Positions 1 through 6,675 of a DNA stretch of 11,485 bases are shown one piece after another; positions within the stretch are counted from its first letter, which is position 1, and every line of letters starts with the position of its first letter. The notes beneath the pieces are model-generated. The model did not search any database. It worked only from the letters and a program-made list of their open reading frames with translations, and was not told the DNA's origin. This DNA is from Lachnospiraceae bacterium UBA3772 (GTDB lineage Bacteria > Bacillota > Clostridia > Lachnospirales > Lachnospiraceae): contig DFFQ01000070.1 of NCBI GenBank assembly GCA_002371025.1, forward strand, positions 1-11,485, in the 5' to 3' direction. Both the position numbers and the translations under genes were made by a program.

Positions 1-216
1 ATAATGTATTGGGGGGTTACAAGTAATATTATATACATCTACGTTTTTAAGTGTTGCTAAAAAACAATTTTTTTTGTAAATTTTTTTATACATTTTTACC
101 ACCCGCAATTTTTGAGCAACCGGTTTTTGTGCATATTACATAACAGAGTTAAGCGTTTATATACACTTTGAACAACAGTTAAGTTTCCTCGCGTTCACTT
201 CCTTGTAACAGCCTTG
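1..216. other. AT-rich region downstream of ftsH, no convincing gene
   Basis: This stretch follows the ftsH stop codon. It is very AT-rich, with homopolymer A/T runs between about 61 and 90. I see no GC-rich hairpin followed by a T run on the minus strand, so no clear intrinsic terminator for ftsH. A short hairpin spans the ftsH stop (GTAACA at 205-210 against TGTTAC at 215-220, loop GCCT) but lacks a T tract. Six-base inverted arms GTTGCT (53-58) and AGCAAC (115-120) could be chance. A perfect TATAAT reads on the minus strand at 28-33 without a good -35 partner. A minus-strand frame opens with ATG at 93-91 and stays open to base 1, which is too short to judge. Confidence 0.6.
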
Positions 217-2037
217 TTACTGCACAAAAAGTGCATCAAATTCTGCCCCTGTTATCTTTTCCTTCTCAAGCAGAAGAGCTGCACTCTTATCAAGGATATC
301 TCTCTTTGATACTATGATCTCTTTTGCCTTTTCATAACATTCATCAATAATACGCTTTACTTCAGAATCAATATCTGCCGCAACTTTCTCGCCGTAAAAT
401 CTCTCATGGCCAAGTTCCTTGCCAAGGAATACCTGCTCATCATCATTTGCCTCATAATTGATAAGGCCAAGTTTTGGAGAGAAGCCGTATTTTACAACCA
501 TATCTCTGGCTGTCTTAGAAGCCATCTTGATATCCTGAGACGCACCGGTGGTAATATCATCAAATACCAGTTCTTCCGCTATTCTTCCACCCAGATCTAC
601 CATTATATGCTGCAGCATCTTTGTCTTTGTCACATGACGGTTATCATTCCCCGGAAGAGGCATAGTATAACCGGCAGCACTGTCACCTGTTGGGACTATT
701 GAAACAGTAAAGACCGGATCCATCTCAGAAAGCTCATGGAAAAGGATAGCGTGTCCTGCTTCATGATAAGCAGTTATCCTCTTTTCACTATCTGGAACAA
801 GTCTTGATCTCTTTTCTGTTCCAATGCCAACTTTGATGAAAGATTTATCCACGTCAGCTTTTGTAATAAACTGTCTGTTTTCAATAACTGCATTGATAGC
901 AGCTTCATTTAAGAGGTTTTCAAGATCGGCTCCCGCAAATCCGGCAGTGGTTCTTGCAATCTCCTTCATATCAACATCGTCGCCTATATGTTTATTGGCT
1001 GCATGTACTCTTAAGATTTCTTCTCTGCCCTTAACATCCGGACGTCCTACGCTGACCTTTCTGTCAAATCTTCCTGGACGAAGAATGGCAGGATCCAGGA
1101 TATCCACACGGTTTGTAGCAGCCATTACGATAATCCCGGAATTATTTCCGAATCCATCCATTTCAACAAGAAGCTGATTTAATGTCTGCTCTTTTTCATC
1201 ATGTCCGCCTCCAAGGCCCGTACCACGACGTCTTGCAACAGCATCAATTTCATCTATAAATACGATACAAGGCGCATTTCTCTTTGCATCAGCAAAAAGG
1301 TCTCTGACTCTGGCTGCACCAACACCTACAAACATCTCAACGAAATCTGAACCTGAAATAGAAAAGAATGGAACTCCCGCTTCTCCTGAAACCGCCTTGG
1401 CAAGAAGTGTCTTACCTGTTCCCGGAGGTCCCACAAGTATAAGTCCTTTAGGGATTCTTGCTCCCATAGCCGAAAATCTCTTTGGATTCTTAAGAAATTC
1501 AACGATTTCTTTAAGCTCCTGTTTTTCTTCATCAAGACCTGCCACATCTTTAAATGAAACATTAGTTACTTCATCCTTCTTGGCACGACTCTTACCAAAT
1601 GTAAGGATTCCACCCTGTCCTCCAGACTTTGCCGCCTGTCCTCCAAGGATAGACAGAGCAAACATTACCATTATCAAAGCAAAGATATAAGGAAGAGCTT
1701 TTTCAAGCCACGAAGGTCTCTCGACATCACTTATGTTAAGAGCTACCTTCTTATCCGCAGTATCCTTTACCATTTTTATGGTCTCATTAACATCAGTAGA
1801 ATAATATGCAACTTCCGAACCATCAGTAAAGTAAATCTTTATCTTACCTGTTGGAACCTCATAATTCTGCTGAACATTTACTTCAAATACTCTCGACTCT
1901 TTAAGCGCTCTTTTAAGCGTATCATCTGTGTAAGTTGTATCTACATTCGCGTCCATATTAGAAATTATTATGTATAAAATGACTCCTACAGCCAACAGCA
2001 GAAAATAGATACCCGCCAAATTCTTTTGTTTTTTCAT
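217..2037 (-). CDS. ftsH: ATP-dependent zinc metalloprotease FtsH
   Basis: FtsH is a membrane-anchored AAA+ protease that forms hexamers and degrades misfolded membrane proteins and regulatory cytosolic proteins. The 606-residue length is normal for the family. Two membrane segments (about 7-27 and 113-132) flank an extracytoplasmic domain. The AAA module carries Walker A GPPGTGKT (203-210), Walker B with D262 and E263, and the second region of homology with arginine fingers near R320 and R323. The protease domain has the zinc motif HEAGH (425-429), with D502 as the probable third ligand, so all catalytic parts are intact. The start is supported by AAAGGAG five bases upstream of the ATG. It lies 55 bases after hpt with no terminator between, so it is probably co-transcribed with tilS and hpt. 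A weak TTGATC/TAAAAC pair near the hpt stop could be an extra promoter, but I do not trust it. Confidence 0.98.
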   Translation of the reverse strand: MKKQKNLAGIYFLLLAVGVILYIIISNMDANVDTTYTDDTLKRALKESRVFEVNVQQNYEVPTGKIKIYFTDGSEVAYYSTDVNETIKMVKDTADKKVALNISDVERPSWLEKALPYIFALIMVMFALSILGGQAAKSGGQGGILTFGKSRAKKDEVTNVSFKDVAGLDEEKQELKEIVEFLKNPKRFSAMGARIPKGLILVGPPGTGKTLLAKAVSGEAGVPFFSISGSDFVEMFVGVGAARVRDLFADAKRNAPCIVFIDEIDAVARRRGTGLGGGHDEKEQTLNQLLVEMDGFGNNSGIIVMAATNRVDILDPAILRPGRFDRKVSVGRPDVKGREEILRVHAANKHIGDDVDMKEIARTTAGFAGADLENLLNEAAINAVIENRQFITKADVDKSFIKVGIGTEKRSRLVPDSEKRITAYHEAGHAILFHELSEMDPVFTVSIVPTGDSAAGYTMPLPGNDNRHVTKTKMLQHIMVDLGGRIAEELVFDDITTGASQDIKMASKTARDMVVKYGFSPKLGLINYEANDDEQVFLGKELGHERFYGEKVAADIDSEVKRIIDECYEKAKEIIVSKRDILDKSAALLLEKEKITGAEFDALFVQ

Positions 2038-2092
2038 TTAGTCTCCTTTAAACGTAGCTAAAACCCCTGTTTTAAACCTATAATACTCTTGA

Positions 2093-2620
2093 TCAATCTA
2101 CATTAGAAATTACACCGATATATGGAAGATTACGATACTTCTGAGCGTAATCAAGTCCATAACCTACGATAAACTCATCCGGAATGACAAATCCTGTCAT
2201 AGAAAGATCTACAGGTATAACTCTTCTGTCAGGCTTGTCAAGAAGTGTGATAACTTCAAATGAAGCCGGCTTTCTATCCTGCATGATCTTACATACATAA
2301 CTAAGTGTACGTCCTGAATCAAGAATGTCCTCAACAATGATAACATTCTTTCCTTCAATAGATTCGTCTAAGTCCTTATTGAACTTAACAATACCTGATG
2401 ATTTTGTTCCATCTCCATAGCTTGATACAGATATAAAATCCATAGTTACAGGAACTGTAATATGTTTTGCAAGTTCGCATAAGAAGAATACACTTCCCTT
2501 AAGAATACCAATAAGGTGAACCTGCTTGCCTGTATATTTTCTTGAGATTTCTTCTGCCATCTCTTTAATTCTGGCATTTAATTTCTCCTCACTAATGAGT
2601 ACTTCGATTTCTTCTTGCAT
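2093..2620 (-). CDS. hpt: Hypoxanthine-guanine phosphoribosyltransferase
   Basis: This purine salvage enzyme joins hypoxanthine or guanine to PRPP to make IMP or GMP in the cytosol. The 175-residue type I phosphoribosyltransferase has the usual length. The PRPP-binding loop is at 93-105 (VIIVEDILDSGRT), the LKGS loop at 40-43, and the base-binding region around K129 and the FVIPDEFIVGYGLDYAQ segment (144-160). The ATG is preceded by AAAGGA about nine bases upstream. The gene starts only three bases after the tilS stop and is followed by ftsH, the classic tilS-hpt-ftsH order. In Bacillus subtilis TilS and HprT have been reported to act together on ftsH transcription; whether that applies here is inference. 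GTP and (p)ppGpp levels commonly affect this enzyme in Firmicutes, which cannot be seen from DNA. Confidence 0.97.
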   Translation of the reverse strand: MQEEIEVLISEEKLNARIKEMAEEISRKYTGKQVHLIGILKGSVFFLCELAKHITVPVTMDFISVSSYGDGTKSSGIVKFNKDLDESIEGKNVIIVEDILDSGRTLSYVCKIMQDRKPASFEVITLLDKPDRRVIPVDLSMTGFVIPDEFIVGYGLDYAQKYRNLPYIGVISNVD

Positions 2621-2623
2621 ATA

Positions 2624-4003
2624 TTATTCCTTTCTGTCCGGGGTTACCGGATAATATGTAATCTTACATATTTTTTTAGTATCTTTATCTATATGAAATG
2701 CCGGGCTTAACCTAAGTCCTGACACCCAGATAACATTATTTGAATCAACCACGAGAGGCCATACTTTTCTTTTCTCTCTGTCAATCTTTTCATCAATAAA
2801 GATCCTGCTGATCTTTTTAGTGCTTCCCTTGGAATCGATAACAATTGTATCACCCTCCTCAGGATATCTAAATTCAATACCCCCTTTGATTTTACCAAAA
2901 TCAATCATTTTGACCAATCTTTCATCGGGGATTTCTTTTTTGATAATAGCATCTATCAGCTTTTCATCAGCATCTATTATCTCAACTTTAAAATGCCGCT
3001 GCAACAAAGCCGCTTCATCCTTATCACACTTATTTTCTATAAGCATTATAAGTTTTCCATAGGAATTTCTAATAAGTATATCATAAGGGATCTTAATTGA
3101 CTTACCGGTTTCTTCTTTTAAAACCAGTCTGTCTATACTTTCAAGATGAAGTCCCGTAATATCTTTTCTCTTACTTACCAAAGATTCTATCATTCTTAGA
3201 TAGATCTCGTATCGTATATTTTTGTCCAGTTCCTTTATATCAGCACATTCAATACTTCTCTTATTATCTTTAGAAATAAACTTATAATTATCTGCTTCTT
3301 TTTCAAAACCCTCATTTATCTCTCTTAAAGAATTGCTGATGCGTCCTATATGATAAACCGCTTTTGAATTTATCTTTAACAATTCCGGGATTATCACATT
3401 TCTTATTCTGTTTCTTGAATAATCTGTATCAAAATTAGTTTTATCTATGCAATAGGTTACATTTTCTTCCTTCAGGAATTCTTTTATCTCTTCTTTATCA
3501 ACACAAAGCAAAGGACGTATCACATCGTCCCTCACCGGAAGGATTCCCACAAGACCTTTGATACCGGAACCTCTTATCATATTGAAAATGACTGTTTCAC
3601 AAAGATCATCCATATGATGTGCAACAGCAACTTTTTTATAACCATATTTCTTCTCTATCTCTCTGAAGAACTCATATCTTATATATCTTCCAGCCTCTTC
3701 TTCAGTCATGGACATTTCTTTTGCAAACTGCGGAACATTTTTCTTTAATACTTCCACCGGAACATTGTACTCCTGTCCCAGGCGCCTTACATACTCTTCG
3801 TCCTGGTCCGCTTCCTCGCCTCTTATCATATGATTTACATGGGCCGCCACAAGATGTAATCCATATTTTTCTCTTAATTTATTCAAACAAAGAAAAAGAG
3901 CGACAGAATCTGCTCCACCTGATAATGCTACAACTATTCCGTCACCTGCGTCTATCATATTCTCTTTTTTTATATATCCATCAATTTTATCAAGAATATT
4001 CAT
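2624..4003 (-). CDS. tilS: tRNA(Ile)-lysidine synthetase TilS
   Basis: TilS uses ATP and lysine to convert C34 of the CAU-anticodon tRNA(Ile) to lysidine, changing both its charging and its decoding from AUG to AUA. It is normally essential. The N-terminal PP-loop ATPase shows SGGADS at 28-33 and the HHMDD motif at 129-133, followed by RGSGIKGL (144-151) and the conserved RNRIRNVIIPEL block (197-208). The last 75 or so residues match the TilS C-terminal domain (GDTIVIDSKGSTKKISR onward). At 459 residues the length is ordinary. The usual Gln-Ala after HHxDD is replaced by Leu-Cys. The ATG at 4003 has no Shine-Dalgarno sequence: only a T-rich stretch separates it from the terminator hairpin. 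Met16 is an alternative start with only weak AAAGAG ahead of it, and it would still keep the PP-loop. Confidence 0.95.
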   Translation of the reverse strand: MNILDKIDGYIKKENMIDAGDGIVVALSGGADSVALFLCLNKLREKYGLHLVAAHVNHMIRGEEADQDEEYVRRLGQEYNVPVEVLKKNVPQFAKEMSMTEEEAGRYIRYEFFREIEKKYGYKKVAVAHHMDDLCETVIFNMIRGSGIKGLVGILPVRDDVIRPLLCVDKEEIKEFLKEENVTYCIDKTNFDTDYSRNRIRNVIIPELLKINSKAVYHIGRISNSLREINEGFEKEADNYKFISKDNKRSIECADIKELDKNIRYEIYLRMIESLVSKRKDITGLHLESIDRLVLKEETGKSIKIPYDILIRNSYGKLIMLIENKCDKDEAALLQRHFKVEIIDADEKLIDAIIKKEIPDERLVKMIDFGKIKGGIEFRYPEEGDTIVIDSKGSTKKISRIFIDEKIDREKRKVWPLVVDSNNVIWVSGLRLSPAFHIDKDTKKICKITYYPVTPDRKE

Positions 4004-4013
4004 GTTAAAACTT

Positions 4014-4045
4014 AAAAAAGGTGCTACCCAAATAGCACCTTTTTT
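4014..4045 (-). terminator. Intrinsic terminator after divIC-like gene
   Basis: A seven-base-pair GC-containing stem (4020-4026 with 4033-4039, GGTGCTA/TAGCACC) has a six-base loop. It is flanked by six A on one side and six T on the other, giving up to 13 paired bases and a T run after the stem on the minus strand. The structure overlaps the stop codon of the DivIC-like gene and ends ten bases before the tilS ATG. A/T symmetry would also allow termination on the plus strand, but no plus-strand gene is present. Confidence 0.85.
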
Positions 4046-4340
4046 ATTTATCCTTTGGTTTAATTATTATTTCATACGGATATACGAGATGAAGCTTCTC
4101 TCTCGCAACCTCTTCAATATACTTATTTGTCTTCATATATTCCTGTTTTTCAAGTAACTGGGCTGTTGTCTCATTCTGCATTTCAAGTTCAGCAACCAGC
4201 GACTGTTCTGTAACAGCAAGCATATTACTTTCATTCTTAAGTGTCTTCATGCGCACTGAAGTAATAATGATCGTACATAAAAACAAAGCGATCATCATGG
4301 CATAAACCGACTTTGAAATTTTCCTCCTCACTGTTCTCAT
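4044..4340 (-). CDS. divIC: DivIC/FtsB-like septum formation initiator
   Basis: This is a small bitopic division protein of the DivIC/FtsB/FtsL type. Such proteins form a coiled-coil complex with FtsL and FtsQ/DivIB at the division site and help activate septal peptidoglycan synthesis. The 98 residues show a basic cytoplasmic N-terminus, a membrane segment (about 12-28), a coiled coil (about 35-70) rich in Glu and Gln, and the conserved YIEEVAREKLHLVYPYEII block (74-92) typical of DivIC. Position downstream of the S4-domain gene and upstream of tilS is where divIC sits in Bacillus, which favours DivIC over FtsL. The ribosome site is a weak GGTGGG about ten bases before the ATG. A probable promoter lies just upstream and a terminator overlaps its 3' end, so it may be a single-gene unit. 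Confidence 0.88.
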   Translation of the reverse strand: MRTVRRKISKSVYAMMIALFLCTIIITSVRMKTLKNESNMLAVTEQSLVAELEMQNETTAQLLEKQEYMKTNKYIEEVAREKLHLVYPYEIIIKPKDK

Positions 4341-4380
4341 TACTGTATACCCACCAATCTAATATATAAAGATAGATATT

Positions 4381-4409
4381 ATTTTATACTTTTATTGGCC
4401 CAATTTCAA
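4381..4409 (-). promoter_or_regulatory. Probable promoter of divIC-like gene
   Basis: On the minus strand TTGAAA (4404-4409) is separated by 17 bases from TAAAAT (4381-4386), each one mismatch from the sigma-A consensus. Predicted transcription would start near 4374, about 34 bases before the start codon. The spacer contains a near-perfect inverted repeat (ATTGG at 4394-4398 against CCAAT at 4400-4404). This could be an operator or a weak hairpin, or just chance in AT-rich DNA. Confidence 0.55.
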
Positions 4410-4414
4410 CCAAT

Positions 4415-4657
4415 TTATGCTAATATTTTAAACATCTCCTGAGTTTCTTCTTTTTTCACCGTTTCAGCCACCTTAAGAACCTCTGCTTTAACAGTTTTGT
4501 TTCCAAACGCTATCTCTATCTCATCCCCGACTTTTATCTCTAAGGAAGCTCTTGCAACTTTGCCATTAACAGTAATACGACCTGCATCACAGGCATCTTT
4601 AGCAACAGTTCTTCTCTTAATAAGTCTGGATACCTTTAAATACTTATCTAATCTCAT
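4415..4657 (-). CDS. rqcP: S4-domain RNA-binding protein, RqcP/Hsp15 family
   Basis: The 80-residue protein is almost wholly an S4 RNA-binding domain: MRLDKYLKVSRLIKRRTVAK at the N-terminus, then AGRITVNGKVARAS and KVGDEIEI, the pattern of Hsp15/YabO proteins. In Bacillus subtilis YabO (RqcP) binds obstructed 50S subunits and works with RqcH to add C-terminal alanine tails to stalled nascent chains. That role is inferred here from family and gene position, next to divIC as in Bacillus. The start at 4657 is chosen because GGAGGG lies six bases upstream and the S4 domain begins at residue 1. An in-frame ATG at 4717 would lie inside the upstream terminator and add 20 non-conserved residues. No promoter is evident between that terminator and the gene, so expression may depend on read-through from HU. 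Confidence 0.9.
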   Translation of the reverse strand: MRLDKYLKVSRLIKRRTVAKDACDAGRITVNGKVARASLEIKVGDEIEIAFGNKTVKAEVLKVAETVKKEETQEMFKILA

Positions 4658-4663
4658 CTTTAA

Positions 4664-4669
4664 CCCTCC
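4664..4669 (-). promoter_or_regulatory. Ribosome binding site fixing rqcP start
   Basis: GGAGGG on the minus strand lies six bases before the ATG at 4657. It is a strong Shine-Dalgarno match and decides against the longer frame starting at 4717. Confidence 0.85.
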
Positions 4670-4682
4670 ATTACTTTCACGC

Positions 4683-4696
4683 ATGGCTACAGCCAT
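4683..4696. repeat. Short perfect inverted repeat before rqcP
   Basis: ATGGCT (4683-4688) and AGCCAT (4691-4696) are separated by two bases, between the HU terminator and the rqcP ribosome site. With such a short gap it is a poor RNA hairpin but could be a protein-binding palindrome. It may be chance. Confidence 0.4.
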
Positions 4697-4700
4697 TTCT

Positions 4701-4730
4701 AAAAAGAAAAGCCGCACCCTTCGGTACGGC
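4701..4730 (-). terminator. Intrinsic terminator after HU gene
   Basis: On the minus strand an eight-base-pair GC-rich stem (4730-4723 with 4718-4711, GCCGTACC against GGTGCGGC, one G-T wobble) with a GAAG loop is followed directly by TTTTCTTTTT. It lies about 20 bases after the HU stop and before the rqcP ribosome site. This is a strong factor-independent terminator that should hold most HU transcripts to one gene. Confidence 0.88.
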
Positions 4731-4750
4731 CAGTTATAAATTTCTCTATA

Positions 4751-5023
4751 TTAGTTTATAGAATCCTTTAAAGCCTTACCAGCTTTGAACTTAGGAGCCT
4801 TTGAAGCAGCAATCTTCATTGTCTCGCCTGTTCTTGGGTTACGGCCTTCTCTAGCTGGTCTCTCAAGTACTTCGAATGTACCAAATCCAACTAACTGAAC
4901 CTTGTCACCCTTCTTTAATTCTTCAGCAACAACTTCTGTAAATGCCTTAACAGCCTTCTCAGCGTCGCTCTTCTTAAGTGATGTCTTCTCAGCAATAGCT
5001 GATACAAGTTCGCTCTTGTTCAT
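4751..5023 (-). CDS. hup: HU-family nucleoid DNA-binding protein
   Basis: HU is a small abundant dimer that bends and compacts DNA and supports replication, recombination and repair. At 90 residues it has the standard HU length. The N-terminal helices MNKSELVSAIAEKTSLKKSD lead into GFGTFEVLERPAREGRNPRTGE (46-67), the signature plus the DNA-gripping arm with its RNPRTG tip, then the C-terminal KAPKFKAGKALKD. HU is preferred over IHF because the gene stands alone in a Firmicutes setting and has no IHF-specific features. Its start has GGAGG ten bases upstream, slightly far. A near-consensus promoter and a structured leader of roughly 65 bases precede it and a strong terminator follows, fitting a highly expressed single-gene transcript. 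Confidence 0.97.
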   Translation of the reverse strand: MNKSELVSAIAEKTSLKKSDAEKAVKAFTEVVAEELKKGDKVQLVGFGTFEVLERPAREGRNPRTGETMKIAASKAPKFKAGKALKDSIN

Positions 5024-5040
5024 TACTGTCTATCCTCCAT

Positions 5041-5078
5041 AGATAAATTATATCTCCCCCAAGCCACCAGTTGTGGCT
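5041..5078 (-). promoter_or_regulatory. Structured 5' leader of HU mRNA
   Basis: The predicted HU transcript contains two inverted repeats. The first is AGCCAC/GTGGCT (5062-5067 with 5073-5078, five-base loop). The second is AGATA/TATCT (5041-5045 with 5051-5055), which lies directly next to the GGAGG ribosome site. Neither is followed by a T run, so they are not terminators. They could stabilise the mRNA or tune translation; no known riboswitch or protein-binding leader is recognised. Confidence 0.4.
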
Positions 5079-5094
5079 CAAAAGGCACTCTATT

Positions 5095-5123
5095 GTTATA
5101 TCTATAACCACACGTTTTGTCAA
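5095..5123 (-). promoter_or_regulatory. Strong sigma-A type promoter of HU gene
   Basis: On the minus strand a perfect TTGACA (5118-5123) is followed after exactly 17 bases by TATAAC (5095-5100), one mismatch from consensus. Start of transcription is expected near 5088. The promoter sits just after the histidine kinase stop codon, so HU has its own strong promoter regardless of read-through from the upstream operon. Confidence 0.85.
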
Positions 5124-5132
5124 GCTTTTATG

Positions 5133-6674
5133 CTATTTTTCCGTGTTTTTATGCGCTTTTTTATCTTCCTCCATACTTCTGAGATTATCTGTATGGATCT
5201 CATCTGTCTTTTTAGTTAAAGTAAAGTAAAATTCGGAACCTTCTCCTTCAGCACTTTTTACTTCTATCATCTCGTTATGAGCTTTAATAACTTCTTTAGC
5301 TATAGCAAGACCAAGACCAGTTCCTGTCTTATCCTTACCTCTTGACTGATCCCCTTTATAGAATCTTACAAAGACCTTCTTTCTGGTCTCTTCATCCATT
5401 CCGATACCCTGGTCTTTAACAGATACCATAAGCTTTTTATCTTTATCAAACAAAGAAACATCTATCTGCTTTCCTGATGGGGTAAATTTAAGCGCATTAT
5501 CAATTAAGTTATAAAAAACCTGCTGCACTTTGGTCTTATCTGCCGTAACCACGGTATATTCCGAATGATTATGAAGATAGATAGCAACCTTCTTCTTTTC
5601 AGCCTTCATTTCAAATGTATTTAAAGTATTCTGTATCACATCGATCATATCAAAATTCTCAAGTTTAAGATATGGTCCGTAATTGTCAAAATTCTCAAGC
5701 TCAAGAAGTCCCTGAGTAAGCTTTGTAAGTCTGTTGGTCTCATTTAATACTATATCAAGATATTTATCCTGCTTTTCTGCAGGAATAACACCATCTTTAA
5801 TAGCCTGTATATATCCTTTAATGGATGTAAGAGGTGACCTGAAATCATGGGAGATATTTGACACAAAATCCCTTCTGTAATCTTCTAACTTTGAAAGCTC
5901 TCCAGCCATATATTCCATGGACTCTGCCAACTGACCGATCTCATCGTTTGTATCGATTCCTGTTTCCACTTCAAAGTTACCCTTTGAATACTCATCCGCA
6001 ATATCTGAAAGTCTTCTTACAGGTCTGATGATCTTATGGGAAATGATACCCAGGAATATAAATGCAATGGCAATGATAACAAGACATGGAAGAACACTGA
6101 TGGAATATATATTTCTCAACAGATTGTTGATCTGAAGAGTTGATTCATGGATTATTATCGCCCCGGCATTTCTAACATCTTCTTTGTTAGGTGTAGCCAC
6201 CAGGCTGATATTTACAGGCACATTTACAGAAAGCATGGAATCCGAAAATGTTCCATTAAAATTCCCTGTCTTATAAGAAAGCTTTGTTATATTATAATCC
6301 GGGAAAATATCATATATGGACCCTCTAACTTCTCCCCTATGAACTGCATCGCTACTACTGTTTTTTTCAAGTTTCTTTGCCGAAGAAGTGGCAACTATCA
6401 TTCCGTCTTTATCTACAAACCACACATCTGCATTAAGTGTACCTGAATAATAATCAAACAGTTTATTAAGATCATCCGGAGAGATATTTCCTTCAATATA
6501 TGCCTCTACAGTCTGTGACGCTATCAGGCTCGCCTCATTATAGAGGGTGCTCTTTCTCTCGTTTATCATAAATCTTCTCGTATAAAATGAAAGAAATACA
6601 AGAAGAATACCAAATGAGGCAAGAAGAATAATGAGAAAAGCTATATAAATCCTATCAAGAATTGAATGCTGCAT
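5133..6674 (-). CDS. Two-component sensor histidine kinase
   Basis: This membrane sensor autophosphorylates on histidine and passes the phosphate to its partner regulator. It has 513 residues: membrane segment about 9-30, an extracytoplasmic sensor domain about 33-188 of unrecognised ligand, a second membrane segment about 191-212, HAMP linker about 213-265, then HisKA with SHDFRSP (phospho-acceptor H276). The ATPase domain has an N box around N393, G1 DQGIGM (421-426) and G2 GTGLGL (451-456). All catalytic motifs are intact. A charged tail of about 25 residues ends the protein. The start ATG lies one base after the response regulator stop, with GAGG nine bases upstream, indicating translational coupling. 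The architecture resembles PhoR/ResE/WalK-type kinases but the signal cannot be read from sequence, so no symbol is given. No terminator is evident after the gene. Confidence 0.96.
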   Translation of the reverse strand: MQHSILDRIYIAFLIILLASFGILLVFLSFYTRRFMINERKSTLYNEASLIASQTVEAYIEGNISPDDLNKLFDYYSGTLNADVWFVDKDGMIVATSSAKKLEKNSSSDAVHRGEVRGSIYDIFPDYNITKLSYKTGNFNGTFSDSMLSVNVPVNISLVATPNKEDVRNAGAIIIHESTLQINNLLRNIYSISVLPCLVIIAIAFIFLGIISHKIIRPVRRLSDIADEYSKGNFEVETGIDTNDEIGQLAESMEYMAGELSKLEDYRRDFVSNISHDFRSPLTSIKGYIQAIKDGVIPAEKQDKYLDIVLNETNRLTKLTQGLLELENFDNYGPYLKLENFDMIDVIQNTLNTFEMKAEKKKVAIYLHNHSEYTVVTADKTKVQQVFYNLIDNALKFTPSGKQIDVSLFDKDKKLMVSVKDQGIGMDEETRKKVFVRFYKGDQSRGKDKTGTGLGLAIAKEVIKAHNEMIEVKSAEGEGSEFYFTLTKKTDEIHTDNLRSMEEDKKAHKNTEK

Positions 6675-6675
6675 C

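Noticed and set aside
28..33. Perfect TATAAT on the minus strand near the window edge
   Set aside because: No acceptable -35 element at 16-18 bases and a very AT-rich background. The downstream gene, if any, is out of view.
201..222. Hairpin and near-direct repeat over the ftsH stop codon as a terminator
   Set aside because: The stem is only six pairs with low GC and has no T tract on the minus strand.
4658..4717. Upstream start extending the S4 protein by 20 residues
   Set aside because: The ATG at 4717 is inside the HU terminator hairpin, the extension is not S4-like, and the internal ATG has a strong ribosome site.
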